From positions 1 to 64,000 of the forward strand of contig CAYPKG010000004.1 in assembly GCA_964411275.1 (NCBI GenBank): DNA of 64,000 bases, read 5' to 3'. This stretch comes from CAYPKG01 sp964411275 (GTDB lineage: Bacteria > Bacillota > Clostridia > Christensenellales > CAG-138). Below, piece by piece: positions 8,127-16,201 of this stretch (positions are counted from its first letter, which is position 1; each line of letters opens with the position of its first letter). Made by a program: the position numbers and the translations under genes. The notes beneath the pieces were generated by a model, which was not told the DNA's origin, made no database searches, and was given only the letters and a program-made list of their open reading frames with translations.

Positions 8127-8977
8127 TGTTTGATGTCCTCGTTCATAGTAAGCACCGCCTGGCGGACATGCTCCACAAAATCCCCTCCCTCAGTCTTGCC
8201 CCGGTGCGCGCCGATGATCCCCCGGGAGGAATTGACAACGCCGCACATACCGTCTTTGAATATTTCGGCAATGTCCTTTCCGGTGCCGCCCTGCGCGCCA
8301 TAGCCTGGGATCAGGAAGAATGTGTTGGGCATCATAGGCCGAAGCGCCGCGAACTGTGCGGGGTACGTTAACCCGGCCACCGCACCGATAGCGCCGTATT
8401 GGCCGTTGCCTACGAACTTGCTGTTCCACTGCGCCACAAGCCTTCCCATTCGCTCATACACGGTGTAGCCGCCGTCTTTTAGTTTTTGATCCTGGAGTTC
8501 CACGCCAGAAGGGTTGCTTGTTTTCACAAGCACAAACATGCCCTTTTCATGATCCCGCAGGAATTCATAATATGGAGAAACTGCGTCCTCGCCCATATAG
8601 GCGTTTACGGTGATGATATCCGTTTCAAAGTCCCCGGTAAAATGTCCGGCAGCATACTGCTTCGCGGTGGAAGCGATATCACCCCGCTTGATGTCTGAAA
8701 TGGCGATGGCGCCCTTGCTCCTGATGTATTTTAAGGTTTTCGCAAAGCAGGAAAGCCCCATCAGCCCCAATGCTTCGTAACAGGCGATTTGCACCTTAAA
8801 GCAGGCCGCCTCGCTGATGGTGGCGTCCACGATTTTTTTGTTAAACTCAAATATCTTTTCGCCCATGTCCCAATCTTTTTGCTTCAGGTAGCCGGGCAAG
8901 AAATCATACTGGGTATCCAGCCCCACGCACACGGGGCCTTTCTTAGTGACCTCAGCGTATAAACGATCCATGATCAT
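8117..8977 (-). CDS. pyrF: Orotidine 5'-phosphate decarboxylase (subfamily 2)
   Basis: Converts OMP to UMP, the last step of de novo pyrimidine synthesis. 286 residues, the longer length of the type 2 subfamily. The active-site signature I-S-D-I-K-R-G-D-I is at about residues 93-101. C-V-G-L-D-T-Q near the N-terminus and I-P-G-Y-G-A-Q-G-G-T in the phosphate-binding region are also characteristic. The start at 8977 follows AGGAGGAG inside the end of pyrC, which it overlaps by 26 bases; an ATG two codons further in is also possible. Confidence 0.95.
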   Translation of the reverse strand: MIMDRLYAEVTKKGPVCVGLDTQYDFLPGYLKQKDWDMGEKIFEFNKKIVDATISEAACFKVQIACYEALGLMGLSCFAKTLKYIRSKGAIAISDIKRGDIASTAKQYAAGHFTGDFETDIITVNAYMGEDAVSPYYEFLRDHEKGMFVLVKTSNPSGVELQDQKLKDGGYTVYERMGRLVAQWNSKFVGNGQYGAIGAVAGLTYPAQFAALRPMMPNTFFLIPGYGAQGGTGKDIAEIFKDGMCGVVNSSRGIIGAHRGKTEGGDFVEHVRQAVLTMNEDIKQWL

Positions 8978-10121
8978 AGCGCATTTCTCCTCCTACAATC
9001 GTAGTCATAACTTTTCCCAACAGCGGATGGCCCGCAAACGGCGTGTTGTGGGAACGGGAAACCATTGCATCCGGGTCCACGGACCACTCGCGCGCCAAAT
9101 CGATCATGGCGAGATCCGCAGGATATCCCTCTTTGAGCCGTCCCGCGTGCAGGCCCAGCAGTTTCGCGGGATTTAAGCTTGTCATTTGCGCAAACCGGGT
9201 CATGGGGATGCCATATTCCCGAAACACCCAAAGGTACGCGCCCATTGCGTATTCAATATTGGATATCCCCGCCATGCCCGCTGCCTTGTCTTTCGGTGTG
9301 TGTGGCGCATGGTCGGTAGCAAGGCAGTCCGCCGTGCCGTCGTGTATGGCGGCGATGAGCGCATCCACGTCAAAACGGGTTCGTAGCGGTGGATTGACAG
9401 GGTATGCGCTGTCATAGCCGATCAGGTGATGGGGGGTGATCTCACAGGTAACCCGGGTGCCTGCCGCCTTGGCCTTTCGTATCATCTCCACGGTTTCTCT
9501 GTGGCTGATGTGCCCCACGTGGAGATTGCCGCCGACATTTTTGACAAGGGCCAGATCGCGGGCAACGATGCTCCGCTCCGGCTGGCAGTGGGTGGAGATG
9601 ATAAACCCATTTTCGGAAGAAGCAATCAGTAGCTGTTCCATGAACGACTGTGAGGTGATGGTCTTCCCATCGTTGGTAATCATAGGTGTGACCCTAGAAA
9701 GCTTAGTCCAATCGGTAGGCTCCAGGTCATCAAGGTTTTTGCCGGCGGCGGCCGCCTGGATAAGATGGCAAATCCCCAGCTTCATCGCCTTGTTTTGGTT
9801 GGCCTGCACAAGGGCCACAGTTTCCATGACCGGGCTTGTATTCGCCATGGCGCACAGCGTGACGTATCCTCCCGAAAGCGCCGCGCGCATGCCCGTTTCC
9901 ATGGTTTCCTTCTGCGGGTATCCGGGGTCGCGCAGATGACAGTGCAAATCGATAAATCCAGGAAACACGCTGAGCCCAGCGAGATCCACAATCCGGTCAA
10001 AGGGCAGCCCGGGATCGGTTTGTCCAGCGTAGCGGATATTGCTTCCTTCGGTATATAGAACGCCCGTATAGTCGCATTTCGCGTCGATCAGGCGGCCATT
10101 GACATACTTGACGGTTTCCAT
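8952..10121 (-). CDS. pyrC: Dihydroorotase
   Basis: Zinc amidohydrolase that cyclises carbamoyl-aspartate to dihydroorotate. 389 residues from the ATG at 10121, which lies just after the pyrI stop (10127-10129); a longer in-frame start would overlap pyrI and is less likely. Metal ligands are visible in D-L-H-C-H-L-R-D-P-G (HxH), S-T-H-C-Q, H-V-G-H-I-S-H-R and the C-terminal A-T-D-H-A-P-H-T. This is the class I (PyrC of Gram-positives) pattern. No strong Shine-Dalgarno is visible, so translation may depend on coupling to pyrI. Confidence 0.94.
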   Translation of the reverse strand: METVKYVNGRLIDAKCDYTGVLYTEGSNIRYAGQTDPGLPFDRIVDLAGLSVFPGFIDLHCHLRDPGYPQKETMETGMRAALSGGYVTLCAMANTSPVMETVALVQANQNKAMKLGICHLIQAAAAGKNLDDLEPTDWTKLSRVTPMITNDGKTITSQSFMEQLLIASSENGFIISTHCQPERSIVARDLALVKNVGGNLHVGHISHRETVEMIRKAKAAGTRVTCEITPHHLIGYDSAYPVNPPLRTRFDVDALIAAIHDGTADCLATDHAPHTPKDKAAGMAGISNIEYAMGAYLWVFREYGIPMTRFAQMTSLNPAKLLGLHAGRLKEGYPADLAMIDLAREWSVDPDAMVSRSHNTPFAGHPLLGKVMTTIVGGEMRYDHGSFIR

Positions 10122-10126
10122 ATTGC

Positions 10127-10549
10127 TCACAGGCTTGTGCGTGCGTCGCAATATTCGCAAGCATAAAGCTTTTGTGTGGGGTCGACCAATGTAAACTGCA
10201 CGTTTTCGATATATTCCTGATTGGAGATACAGCGCGGGTTTTTACATGTGAGGATGCCGTGTACCGTGTGGGGCAGGGAGAGATTGACCTTTTTGATCCG
10301 CTCTCCATCGCGTACATATGATACGGAGATGCCGGGATCAATAAGCCCCAGCACATCCATGTTTAGCTCCAAATTCGTCTCGATCTTGATGAGATCTTTT
10401 TTTCCCTTCTTGATGCTGTCCACGTTTCGCATGAGCACCACCACATCGTCAAGCTTATCCAGGCCCAGCTGCTTAAATATCTTGTAGCCCTGGCCCTGGG
10501 TAATATGGTCGATAACGATGCCCTCCTTTAATTTTGATACGTTGATCAT
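10127..10549 (-). CDS. pyrI: Aspartate carbamoyltransferase regulatory subunit
   Basis: Zinc-containing regulatory chain of ATCase that binds ATP/CTP allosterically. 140 residues from the ATG at 10549 (I-N-V-S-K-L-K-E-G-I-V-I-D-H-I follows). The C-terminal zinc site is complete: C-K-N-P-R-C (CX4C) and C-E-Y-C (CX2C). It starts 5 bases after the pyrB stop. Its presence means ATCase is feedback-regulated at enzyme level. That fits the absence of any recognisable PyrR-type attenuator in the short leader of the operon. Confidence 0.95.
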   Translation of the reverse strand: MINVSKLKEGIVIDHITQGQGYKIFKQLGLDKLDDVVVLMRNVDSIKKGKKDLIKIETNLELNMDVLGLIDPGISVSYVRDGERIKKVNLSLPHTVHGILTCKNPRCISNQEYIENVQFTLVDPTQKLYACEYCDARTSL

Positions 10550-10553
10550 GGCG

Positions 10554-11483
10554 TCATACCTCCCTTTCAAGGCCCAGCAGCAGCATGATAAGCGCCATGC
10601 GCACATACATGCCAAATTTTACCTGTTTAAAATAGACCGCTCTTGGATCGCTGTCGATCTCGGTGGGGATTTCATTGACACGGGGCAGGGGATGCATGAT
10701 GATCATGTCTGGCTTTGCCAGCTGCAGCTTTTCTTTTGTGAGGATGAAAAAATCTCTAAGACGCAGGTATTCTTCCTCGCTGATAAACCGTTCCCGCTGC
10801 ACCCTGGACATGTACAGCACGTCCAGTTTGGGGATGGCCGCCTCAAGATCGTTGGTTTCCTCATAGGGTATGTTTTGACCCGCCACGGCGTATTTGACAA
10901 AAGAGGGCATCCGCAGCTCCTCTGGGGAAATGAACACGAATTTGATGTTTAGAAATCGAATGAGGCAGATAACGAGTGAGTGGATGGTGCGCCCAAACTT
11001 CAAGTCTCCACATACGCCTATGGTCAGGTTGCCAACTTCGCCCTTAAAATGTCGGATCGCCATGAGATCGGTTAATGTCTGGGTGGGATGCTGGTGCCCT
11101 CCATCGCCGGCGTTGATGACGGGGCAGTCGGCGTGCCGGCTCATGAGCTTTGCGGTTCCTTCCTTGGGATGCCGCACGACGATCAGGTCGGCGTACTGGG
11201 ATACGGTTTTCGCGCTGTCGGCGATTGTCTCACCCTTGGCCGTGCTGGAGGTGTTGGGATCGGAAAAACCCACGACTTGTCCGCCCAAACGGTACATCGC
11301 CGTGTCAAAGGAAAACTTGGTGCGAGTCGAGGGCTCATAAAAAAGACTTGCCAGCACCTTACCCTTACATACCGAAGAATACTTCGACGGCTCCTGGATA
11401 ATATGGCTGGCAAGCTCTAACAAATCGTTGATCTCGCGAACGCTTAGGTCACCCGGTTCGATCAGGCATCGGGATGTTATCAC
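10554..11483 (-). CDS. pyrB: Aspartate carbamoyltransferase catalytic subunit
   Basis: Condenses carbamoyl phosphate with aspartate. 309 residues from a GTG at 11483, placed 8 bases after AAAGGGG; another GTG three codons upstream sits too close to that site. The carbamoyl-phosphate signature F-Y-E-P-S-T-R-T-K-F-S-F is near residue 47, the mobile-loop lysine lies in the S-S-T-A-K-G-E region, H-P-T-Q-T-L follows near residue 130, and M-H-P-L-P-R-V-N-E-I is near the C-terminus. First gene of the pyrB-I-C-F-K-D-E operon; carAB is not in the window. Confidence 0.96.
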   Translation of the reverse strand: MITSRCLIEPGDLSVREINDLLELASHIIQEPSKYSSVCKGKVLASLFYEPSTRTKFSFDTAMYRLGGQVVGFSDPNTSSTAKGETIADSAKTVSQYADLIVVRHPKEGTAKLMSRHADCPVINAGDGGHQHPTQTLTDLMAIRHFKGEVGNLTIGVCGDLKFGRTIHSLVICLIRFLNIKFVFISPEELRMPSFVKYAVAGQNIPYEETNDLEAAIPKLDVLYMSRVQRERFISEEEYLRLRDFFILTKEKLQLAKPDMIIMHPLPRVNEIPTEIDSDPRAVYFKQVKFGMYVRMALIMLLLGLEREV

Positions 11484-11520
11484 ACAACGCACGCCCCTTT
11501 CATATGCTTAAATCTTCAAT

Positions 11521-11549
11521 ATGATACAGGAAAGCGCAGGTTCTGTCAA
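11521..11549 (-). promoter_or_regulatory. Promoter of the pyr operon
   Basis: On the - strand, a perfect TTGACA (11544-11549), a 17-bp spacer and TATCAT (11521-11526). The resulting leader is only about 30 bases long, with no space for a PyrR-type or UTP-sensitive attenuator hairpin. Confidence 0.75.
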
Positions 11550-11589
11550 GGACAACCCCGAATATCCTCGTATTTATTTGAAATTTGAC

Positions 11590-11619
11590 CCATATTCATC
11601 ATTCCCATGCGCATAGTAT
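11590..11619 (+). promoter_or_regulatory. Possible sporulation (sigma-E-like) promoter
   Basis: CCATATT (11590-11596), a 15-bp spacer and CATAGTAT (11612-11619) resemble the mother-cell sigma-E pattern (ATATT-type -35, CATA-n3-T -10). Two of the -10 bases deviate. It lies about 55 bp before the ATG at 11675 and rules out a start at 11585. Inference only. Confidence 0.4.
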
Positions 11620-11674
11620 AAAACAGCAAATATCGCCGTGCTTTTATGCGCGCGCAGATTGGAGAATAGCGCAA

Positions 11675-13186
11675 ATGGATCAGGGGATTTTAGTCGTCGC
11701 GGTAACAACACAACATAATGCCTTGCCGGTGAAAAACGCCGCAGTGGAGATTGCGGGGGAGGGGGAGACGCTTCAGGTCACCACCGACGCAAACGGCCGC
11801 ACGCCGCGCATCGGCCTAAGAACGCCCAACCGGGATTTGAGCCTGGAGCCTGGAAGCGGCCAGAGCGCCTACTCTACCTATCAGGTGACCGTCCGCGCGC
11901 CGGGGTACCAAACAATCGTTATTCGCGGCGTACAGGCCTTTGGCGGCGAGGAAATGATACTGCCGGTGGACCTGACAGAGCTTTTTCTGGGGAGAGACCT
12001 CTCTGAGGGGGAGGAACTCGTCATTGACATACCGGAAAACACGCTGCTTGATACAGAAATGCGTACACCGGAAGCCCCTCTAGAACAGGAAGCGCAAAGC
12101 GATGCGCAGCCCATGCTGTTAAGGGCGCTCAGGGACGTGTACATCCCAGAGACCATTTCTGTGCATTTGGGCGCGCCGGCGGCCAATGCGCGAAATGTCA
12201 GCCTTAGCTTTCCTGAATACATCAAAAACGTTGCCAGCAGCGAGGTATACCCCACATGGCCGGAAAGCGCGCTAAGAGCAAATATTTACGCGCAAATCGG
12301 CGTCGCGCTCAACCGTATTTATACGGAATGGTACAGAAGCAGAGGATATAACTTTGATATCACAAATTCGCCCCGGTATGACCAGGCGTTTGTGGAGGGC
12401 CGGAATATCTACAAATCCATAAACGAGCTTGTGGATCAGATATTCAACGTTTATCCCCGCCGCCCAGGGCATCAGGAGCCTTTGTTCGCCGCCTTTTGCA
12501 ACGGCACAACCTCCACCTGCGCAGGGCTGTCCCAGTGGGGGACGGTAGGTCTGTCCAATCAGGGATATACCCCGCTGCAAATCCTGCGCTATTATTACGG
12601 CAACAACCTGGAGCTTGCCCAAACAAACGACATCCGGGCCATCGAGGAAAGCTATCCAGGATTTCTCCTGCGACGGGGCAGCGAAAACGAATATGTGCGG
12701 GAGATCCAGCAACAGCTGATCCGCATCAGGCGAAACTATCCGGGCATCCCCGCCATATCGTCTGCCACAGGCTATTTTGGCCCTGAGACGGAGGCTGCTG
12801 TGCGGTCGTTTCAAAGGCTGTTTGGCTTAAGCGCGGACGGTATTGTGGGCCGCGCCACCTGGTACCAGATCGCTTATATCTACGCGGCCGTTATGCGCCT
12901 TGCGGAGCTGGACAGCGAGGGCGTACCCCTGCCGGAGGGCGGCATAGAGTATCCGGGGACGCTGATACGCGAAGGCTCTCGGGGCGCAAACGTGCGCACG
13001 ATCCAGCAGTGGCTTCAGGCTCTTTCCAGGAGGTACAGTCAAATTCCACATATCAGCGTTGACGGTATTTTCGGGCCGAATACCCGTGCCGCTGTTCGGG
13101 CGTTTCAACGGCTGTTCGGCCTAAGCGTGGACGGGATCGTCGGCCCCAGAACATGGGATTTGCTGTATCGGACGTGGAGCAGCTAA
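11675..13186 (+). CDS. SpoIID-like domain protein with two peptidoglycan-binding domains
   Basis: 503 residues from an ATG preceded by GGAGA. The first 100 residues form a carboxypeptidase-regulatory/transthyretin-like beta domain (P-V-K-N-A-A-V-E-I ... T-D-A-N-G-R-T). Then comes an acidic linker, and from about residue 190 a region resembling SpoIID/LytB amidase-enhancer proteins: Y-P-T-W-P-E-S-A-L-R-A-N, Y-D-Q-A-F-V-E-G-R, and a cysteine-containing F-C-N-G-T-T. Two peptidoglycan_binding_1 domains follow, each ending G-L-S-x-D-G-I-V-G and containing F-Q-R-L-F-G-L (about 345-415 and 425-500). No signal peptide or membrane segment is visible. A cortex or spore-wall role is inferred from domains and a sigma-E-like promoter; no catalytic hydrolase motif is evident. 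Confidence 0.85.
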   Translation: MDQGILVVAVTTQHNALPVKNAAVEIAGEGETLQVTTDANGRTPRIGLRTPNRDLSLEPGSGQSAYSTYQVTVRAPGYQTIVIRGVQAFGGEEMILPVDLTELFLGRDLSEGEELVIDIPENTLLDTEMRTPEAPLEQEAQSDAQPMLLRALRDVYIPETISVHLGAPAANARNVSLSFPEYIKNVASSEVYPTWPESALRANIYAQIGVALNRIYTEWYRSRGYNFDITNSPRYDQAFVEGRNIYKSINELVDQIFNVYPRRPGHQEPLFAAFCNGTTSTCAGLSQWGTVGLSNQGYTPLQILRYYYGNNLELAQTNDIRAIEESYPGFLLRRGSENEYVREIQQQLIRIRRNYPGIPAISSATGYFGPETEAAVRSFQRLFGLSADGIVGRATWYQIAYIYAAVMRLAELDSEGVPLPEGGIEYPGTLIREGSRGANVRTIQQWLQALSRRYSQIPHISVDGIFGPNTRAAVRAFQRLFGLSVDGIVGPRTWDLLYRTWSS

Positions 13187-13212
13187 GGAAATCCCTATGC
13201 CTTTCATTATGC

Positions 13213-13252
13213 GAGGGCCGAGGCTGGTTTGCCGCGGCCCTCAGAATTTTAT
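13213..13252 (+). terminator. Intrinsic terminator after the peptidoglycan-binding gene
   Basis: GAGGGCCG (13213-13220) pairs with CGGCCCTC (13235-13242), followed by a T-rich stretch on the + strand. The convergent gene ends at 13257. Confidence 0.75.
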
Positions 13253-13256
13253 TTTC

Positions 13257-14348
13257 TTATTTCATCTTGAGATTGTGGGTTTCATACCGGGTTTTGTCCA
13301 TGCCATTATACCCGCGTACAATGACTTTGTCAGGCAAATCCTGCGCAGCGGAAATCGAGTCCTTCTGGATATAATGGTTCTCATCTATCTGCTCGATGTG
13401 AGCGGCGCCCGCCGCACCGTTAGGCAGGCGGTTGTCGTTCTCGTCAAGGAACTCAAACCACAACCCGTTTTCGGTTTTCAAAAACTTTTCCTGGTCGATG
13501 ACGGAAAATTCGATCTCAGTATAAATCGCCATGGGGGTTCCGGTCATCGTGATCTTGTCGATACGAACGCCGCAGTCCTCATAATCCGCGCTTTCCACGT
13601 TTGTGATTGATGGATAATCGTCCATATTTTGCAGTGTAAAGGAAAGTTCCATTGTCTGTTCGTTTTTCATGTCTATATCATCTTCAAGAAATGGAGCTAC
13701 GCCGCATCGCAAGTCCCACTCGCTGTTATTAGCAGCCTCTGGCCGGCCGTTTATCATATAAACAAGTGTTCCGTCCTCTTCCAATACAAAATCAGCGGAA
13801 TACAAGGGCAATTGTGTAATCCCAACCCAGGTATGCAGTGGCGTCTTATTGTTCGCCCGGGCATAATCCGCCACAGTTCCGCTTTTGTTGGCATATAGCG
13901 GGCCCAAATTTTCAAGGGGGTCAGAAAGCAGCGTGTCAACACCCAACAATAGATAATCAGGGTTATTGGGCCGTATTTCCACTACGATATATGCGCTTTG
14001 CCCATCAAACACGCCTTCACGCACCTTAAAACTGGCCAATTCCAATGTATCATTCGTTTCCTGGGGGATATCCCGTTGTACAATATCGATATCCGGCGAG
14101 ACATGTACATTTGATCGTCTGCCTTTTAGAAAATCCAATATCCCCCATGTATTTGTTGCAGCCAGCGCAGTTGTGGCAACGATCAAAAAACAGGCGCAAA
14201 CAACGGCAATACTCAATCGTTTCCTTGTATGTTTCATCGGTCTTACTTTCTCACTTTCTTGAAGCGCCGCCAGGGTGCGGAATACGTTTCTTTGAAAGCT
14301 GTCGTCAGATGTGCCGAACGCGTTTTGAAAGTCGTCTATTTTCCGCAT
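13257..14348 (-). CDS. DUF4179-like membrane protein, probable anti-sigma factor
   Basis: 363 residues. A cytoplasmic N-terminus of about 45 residues is followed by one hydrophobic segment (L-S-I-A-V-V-C-A-C-F-L-I-V-A-T-T-A-L-A-A) and a large predicted extracellular beta-rich domain. This single-pass layout, right behind an ECF sigma gene, is that of DUF4179/RsiV-like anti-sigma factors. The start at 14348 is supported by GGAGGT nine bases upstream; it overlaps the sigma gene by 13 bases. The classic zinc-binding H-x3-C-x2-C anti-sigma motif is absent, so binding to the sigma factor is inferred from gene order and topology. Confidence 0.75.
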   Translation of the reverse strand: MRKIDDFQNAFGTSDDSFQRNVFRTLAALQESEKVRPMKHTRKRLSIAVVCACFLIVATTALAATNTWGILDFLKGRRSNVHVSPDIDIVQRDIPQETNDTLELASFKVREGVFDGQSAYIVVEIRPNNPDYLLLGVDTLLSDPLENLGPLYANKSGTVADYARANNKTPLHTWVGITQLPLYSADFVLEEDGTLVYMINGRPEAANNSEWDLRCGVAPFLEDDIDMKNEQTMELSFTLQNMDDYPSITNVESADYEDCGVRIDKITMTGTPMAIYTEIEFSVIDQEKFLKTENGLWFEFLDENDNRLPNGAAGAAHIEQIDENHYIQKDSISAAQDLPDKVIVRGYNGMDKTRYETHNLKMK

Positions 14349-14818
14349 GATTCTGTGACCTCCCATTCGAAATATTTTTGTAGCGCGCGTCGTCCCCGCG
14401 ACATCCGGGATTTCACCGTACCCTGAGGCACATGTAGTATTTGCGCGATTTCCTTTGTGGAATAGCCTTCCATGTAATGCAGGAGGATAGGCAGACGGAA
14501 GTCTTCGTGGAGCCGCAATAACGCATCATGAAGCTCGGGATCGGCATCTGCGGGGGCCACCCGTTCCGGAAGCTCCGCATAGGGCGCTTCGCGTGTCCGC
14601 TTACGCTGGATGTTGTGACATTCGTTAATAAGAATGCGGATCACCCAGGTCTGAAAAAACCGTTCCTCTTTGAGCTGATGCCGCCGTTTCCAGGCTTTGC
14701 ACAGGCATTCTTGAACGGCGTCGTCACGGTCGCAGGCCTGATAAAGCTGGGAATAGCTGATCCGATACAGCGTTTGTGTCAAAGCGATAATGCGGCTGGA
14801 AAACTCCTCGTTGGTCAA
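14336..14818 (-). CDS. ECF-type RNA polymerase sigma-70 factor
   Basis: 160 residues. Region 2 includes the segment C-D-R-D-D-A-V-Q-E-C-L-C-K-A-W-K-R with the -10-recognition helix, and region 4 has the helix-turn-helix Y-S-T-K-E-I-A-Q-I-L-H-V-P-Q-G-T-V-K-S-R-M preceding S-R-G-R-R-A-L. Start chosen: TTG at 14818, six bases after GGAGGT; the first in-frame ATG is 11 codons upstream and lacks a ribosome site. The upstream region holds a 12-bp palindrome. Expected to direct transcription in response to an envelope signal through the membrane partner encoded next; targets unknown. Confidence 0.9.
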   Translation of the reverse strand: MTNEEFSSRIIALTQTLYRISYSQLYQACDRDDAVQECLCKAWKRRHQLKEERFFQTWVIRILINECHNIQRKRTREAPYAELPERVAPADADPELHDALLRLHEDFRLPILLHYMEGYSTKEIAQILHVPQGTVKSRMSRGRRALQKYFEWEVTESCGK

Positions 14819-14839
14819 ATCCTCACCTCCCTGACTAGT

Positions 14840-14851
14840 TTGACCGGTCAA
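14840..14851. promoter_or_regulatory. 12-bp palindrome upstream of the ECF sigma gene
   Basis: A perfect palindrome, TTGACCGGTCAA, ends about 22 bases before the TTG start of the sigma gene. It could be a regulator site or part of a promoter -35 region. No second copy was noticed in the window. The remaining gap to 15027 holds nothing else I recognise. Confidence 0.35.
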
Positions 14852-15027
14852 TGATTAGACCATGATAGGCGGGCAATGGTTCCCGTAAAAATCTTATTAA
14901 ATAAAAGCGGGCATTGCTGTCCGCACATGGGGGAAGGCCGACAAACGATGCAATCGTCCGAGGTTGCAGCCGCATGGAAAGCCCACCGCAGTGACCCCGT
15001 CGGCAAGGCCAAGGCCTTGTCCATGGT

Positions 15028-16122
15028 TTATGTTTCGCTCCCTGGCGTTGGCGCTGGAGGGGGGGAGGGGGGGGACTCATCGTCTTCCCTCAGCTTGATG
15101 GCATGGGCGGCGATACGCCGGTGATCCTTTTTGATGTCCGCGTAATGCTTTCTCGTGGTATTTACATCCTTGTGCCCAAGGACATCCGCCACAAGATAGA
15201 TATCCCCGGTTTCCTGATACAGCATGGTGCCGTAGGTACTGCGCAGCTTATGAGGAGATATTTTCTTCAGAGGCGCAGCCACCGAGGCGTATTTTTTCAC
15301 GATGTTTTCTACCGCCCGGGCGGAAATCCGCTTTTTTTGAAGGGATAAAAACATGGCGTTTTCGTGTCCCTCCAAGGGTTGTACTGTTTCCCGCTCCAGC
15401 ATGTAATGGAGCATGGCTGTGCGCACCTCCGGCCCAAATGCCAGCTGATCCTGATCGCCGCCTTTGCGTGTGATGAGAAACATGTTGTTGACAAAGTCGA
15501 AATGCTCCACGTCAATGCCCACAAGCTCGCTGATACGGATGCCGGTACCTAAAAATAGCGTAAGGATGGCCGCATCCCGAACCTTTGTATATCCATGATA
15601 CCGCTTTTGCACAGTGGAGAGGCCGCTGCCCGCTTCCACAATGTCCAGGAGATCCGCCACCTCATTGGGCTCCAGATATACTTTCGCTTTTTCATGAAGC
15701 TTTGGGATGTCTACCAGCGCTGCCACATTTGCCGGAAGCATTTCTTTTTTATAGAAATATTTAAAAAATGAGCGCAGCGTGGATAGCTTTCGCGCCTTTG
15801 CCCGCTCGTTGTTTACAATTTCCCGATCATCTTTGCTGTACAGGCTCATATGCTCCAAAAACAGCTCGATATCCAGCGCCCGCACCCGCCCAATATCCGA
15901 AAGGCTTAATTCTTTACTGTCCCGGCCCACAAAACCATCAACCTCCGCCGTCAAAAACAGAAAAAATGTCTTCAAATCCACCGCGTATCCGTAGCGGGTG
16001 AGAACAGAGGTCTGGCTTTCAATACCTCGAAAAAACGTGGCGCAGCAGGAGGGAAGCTCCGTTAGCAGCCCCCGGATTTTTTGCGTGTACTTTTTGTTTT
16101 TTTCCGTGTGATAACTTGCCAT
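15028..16122 (-). CDS. Tyrosine recombinase (XerC/XerD-like integrase)
   Basis: 364 residues from the ATG at 16122 (a start 15 codons upstream is possible). The N-terminal SAM-like core-binding domain spans about residues 20-125. The catalytic domain shows the first Arg in G-T-G-I-R-I-S-E-L, H-K-L-R-S-T-Y-G (HxxR), G-H-K-D-V-N-T-T and the nucleophile in R-K-H-Y-A-D, so all active-site residues are present. Length and close similarity to XerC/D argue for a chromosomal recombinase rather than a phage integrase, and no phage or element genes flank it. The C-terminal tail after the catalytic Tyr is proline-rich and encoded by C8 and C7 runs. The upstream 480 bp is geneless and full of inverted repeats. 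Confidence 0.9.
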   Translation of the reverse strand: MASYHTEKNKKYTQKIRGLLTELPSCCATFFRGIESQTSVLTRYGYAVDLKTFFLFLTAEVDGFVGRDSKELSLSDIGRVRALDIELFLEHMSLYSKDDREIVNNERAKARKLSTLRSFFKYFYKKEMLPANVAALVDIPKLHEKAKVYLEPNEVADLLDIVEAGSGLSTVQKRYHGYTKVRDAAILTLFLGTGIRISELVGIDVEHFDFVNNMFLITRKGGDQDQLAFGPEVRTAMLHYMLERETVQPLEGHENAMFLSLQKKRISARAVENIVKKYASVAAPLKKISPHKLRSTYGTMLYQETGDIYLVADVLGHKDVNTTRKHYADIKKDHRRIAAHAIKLREDDESPPSPPPAPTPGSET

Positions 16123-16170
16123 TTTTTCAGAGGAACCTTTTATGGTTCCAAGCCTCCAATTTTCCAAGGT

Positions 16171-16201
16171 TAATTGTAAACCAATGGGAGGTTTACAATT
16201 A
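16171..16201. repeat. 12-bp perfect inverted repeat with 7-bp spacer, recombinase-core-like
   Basis: Left arm TAATTGTAAACC (16171-16182), spacer 16183-16189, right arm GGTTTACAATTA (16190-16201). Arm and spacer sizes are those of tyrosine-recombinase core sites (11-13 bp arms, 6-8 bp centre). It lies about 50 bp upstream of the recombinase start, within the leader. It could be the enzyme's own site, a protein operator or an RNA hairpin. Confidence 0.6.

Noticed and set aside
11484..11550. PyrR-type attenuator before the pyr operon
   Set aside because: The promoter leaves a leader of only about 30 bases, with no terminator hairpin.
15028..16122. Prophage or integrative element integrase
   Set aside because: Only core genes flank it, there is no tRNA-end duplication at tRNA-Trp, and no phage, relaxase or excisionase genes are present.
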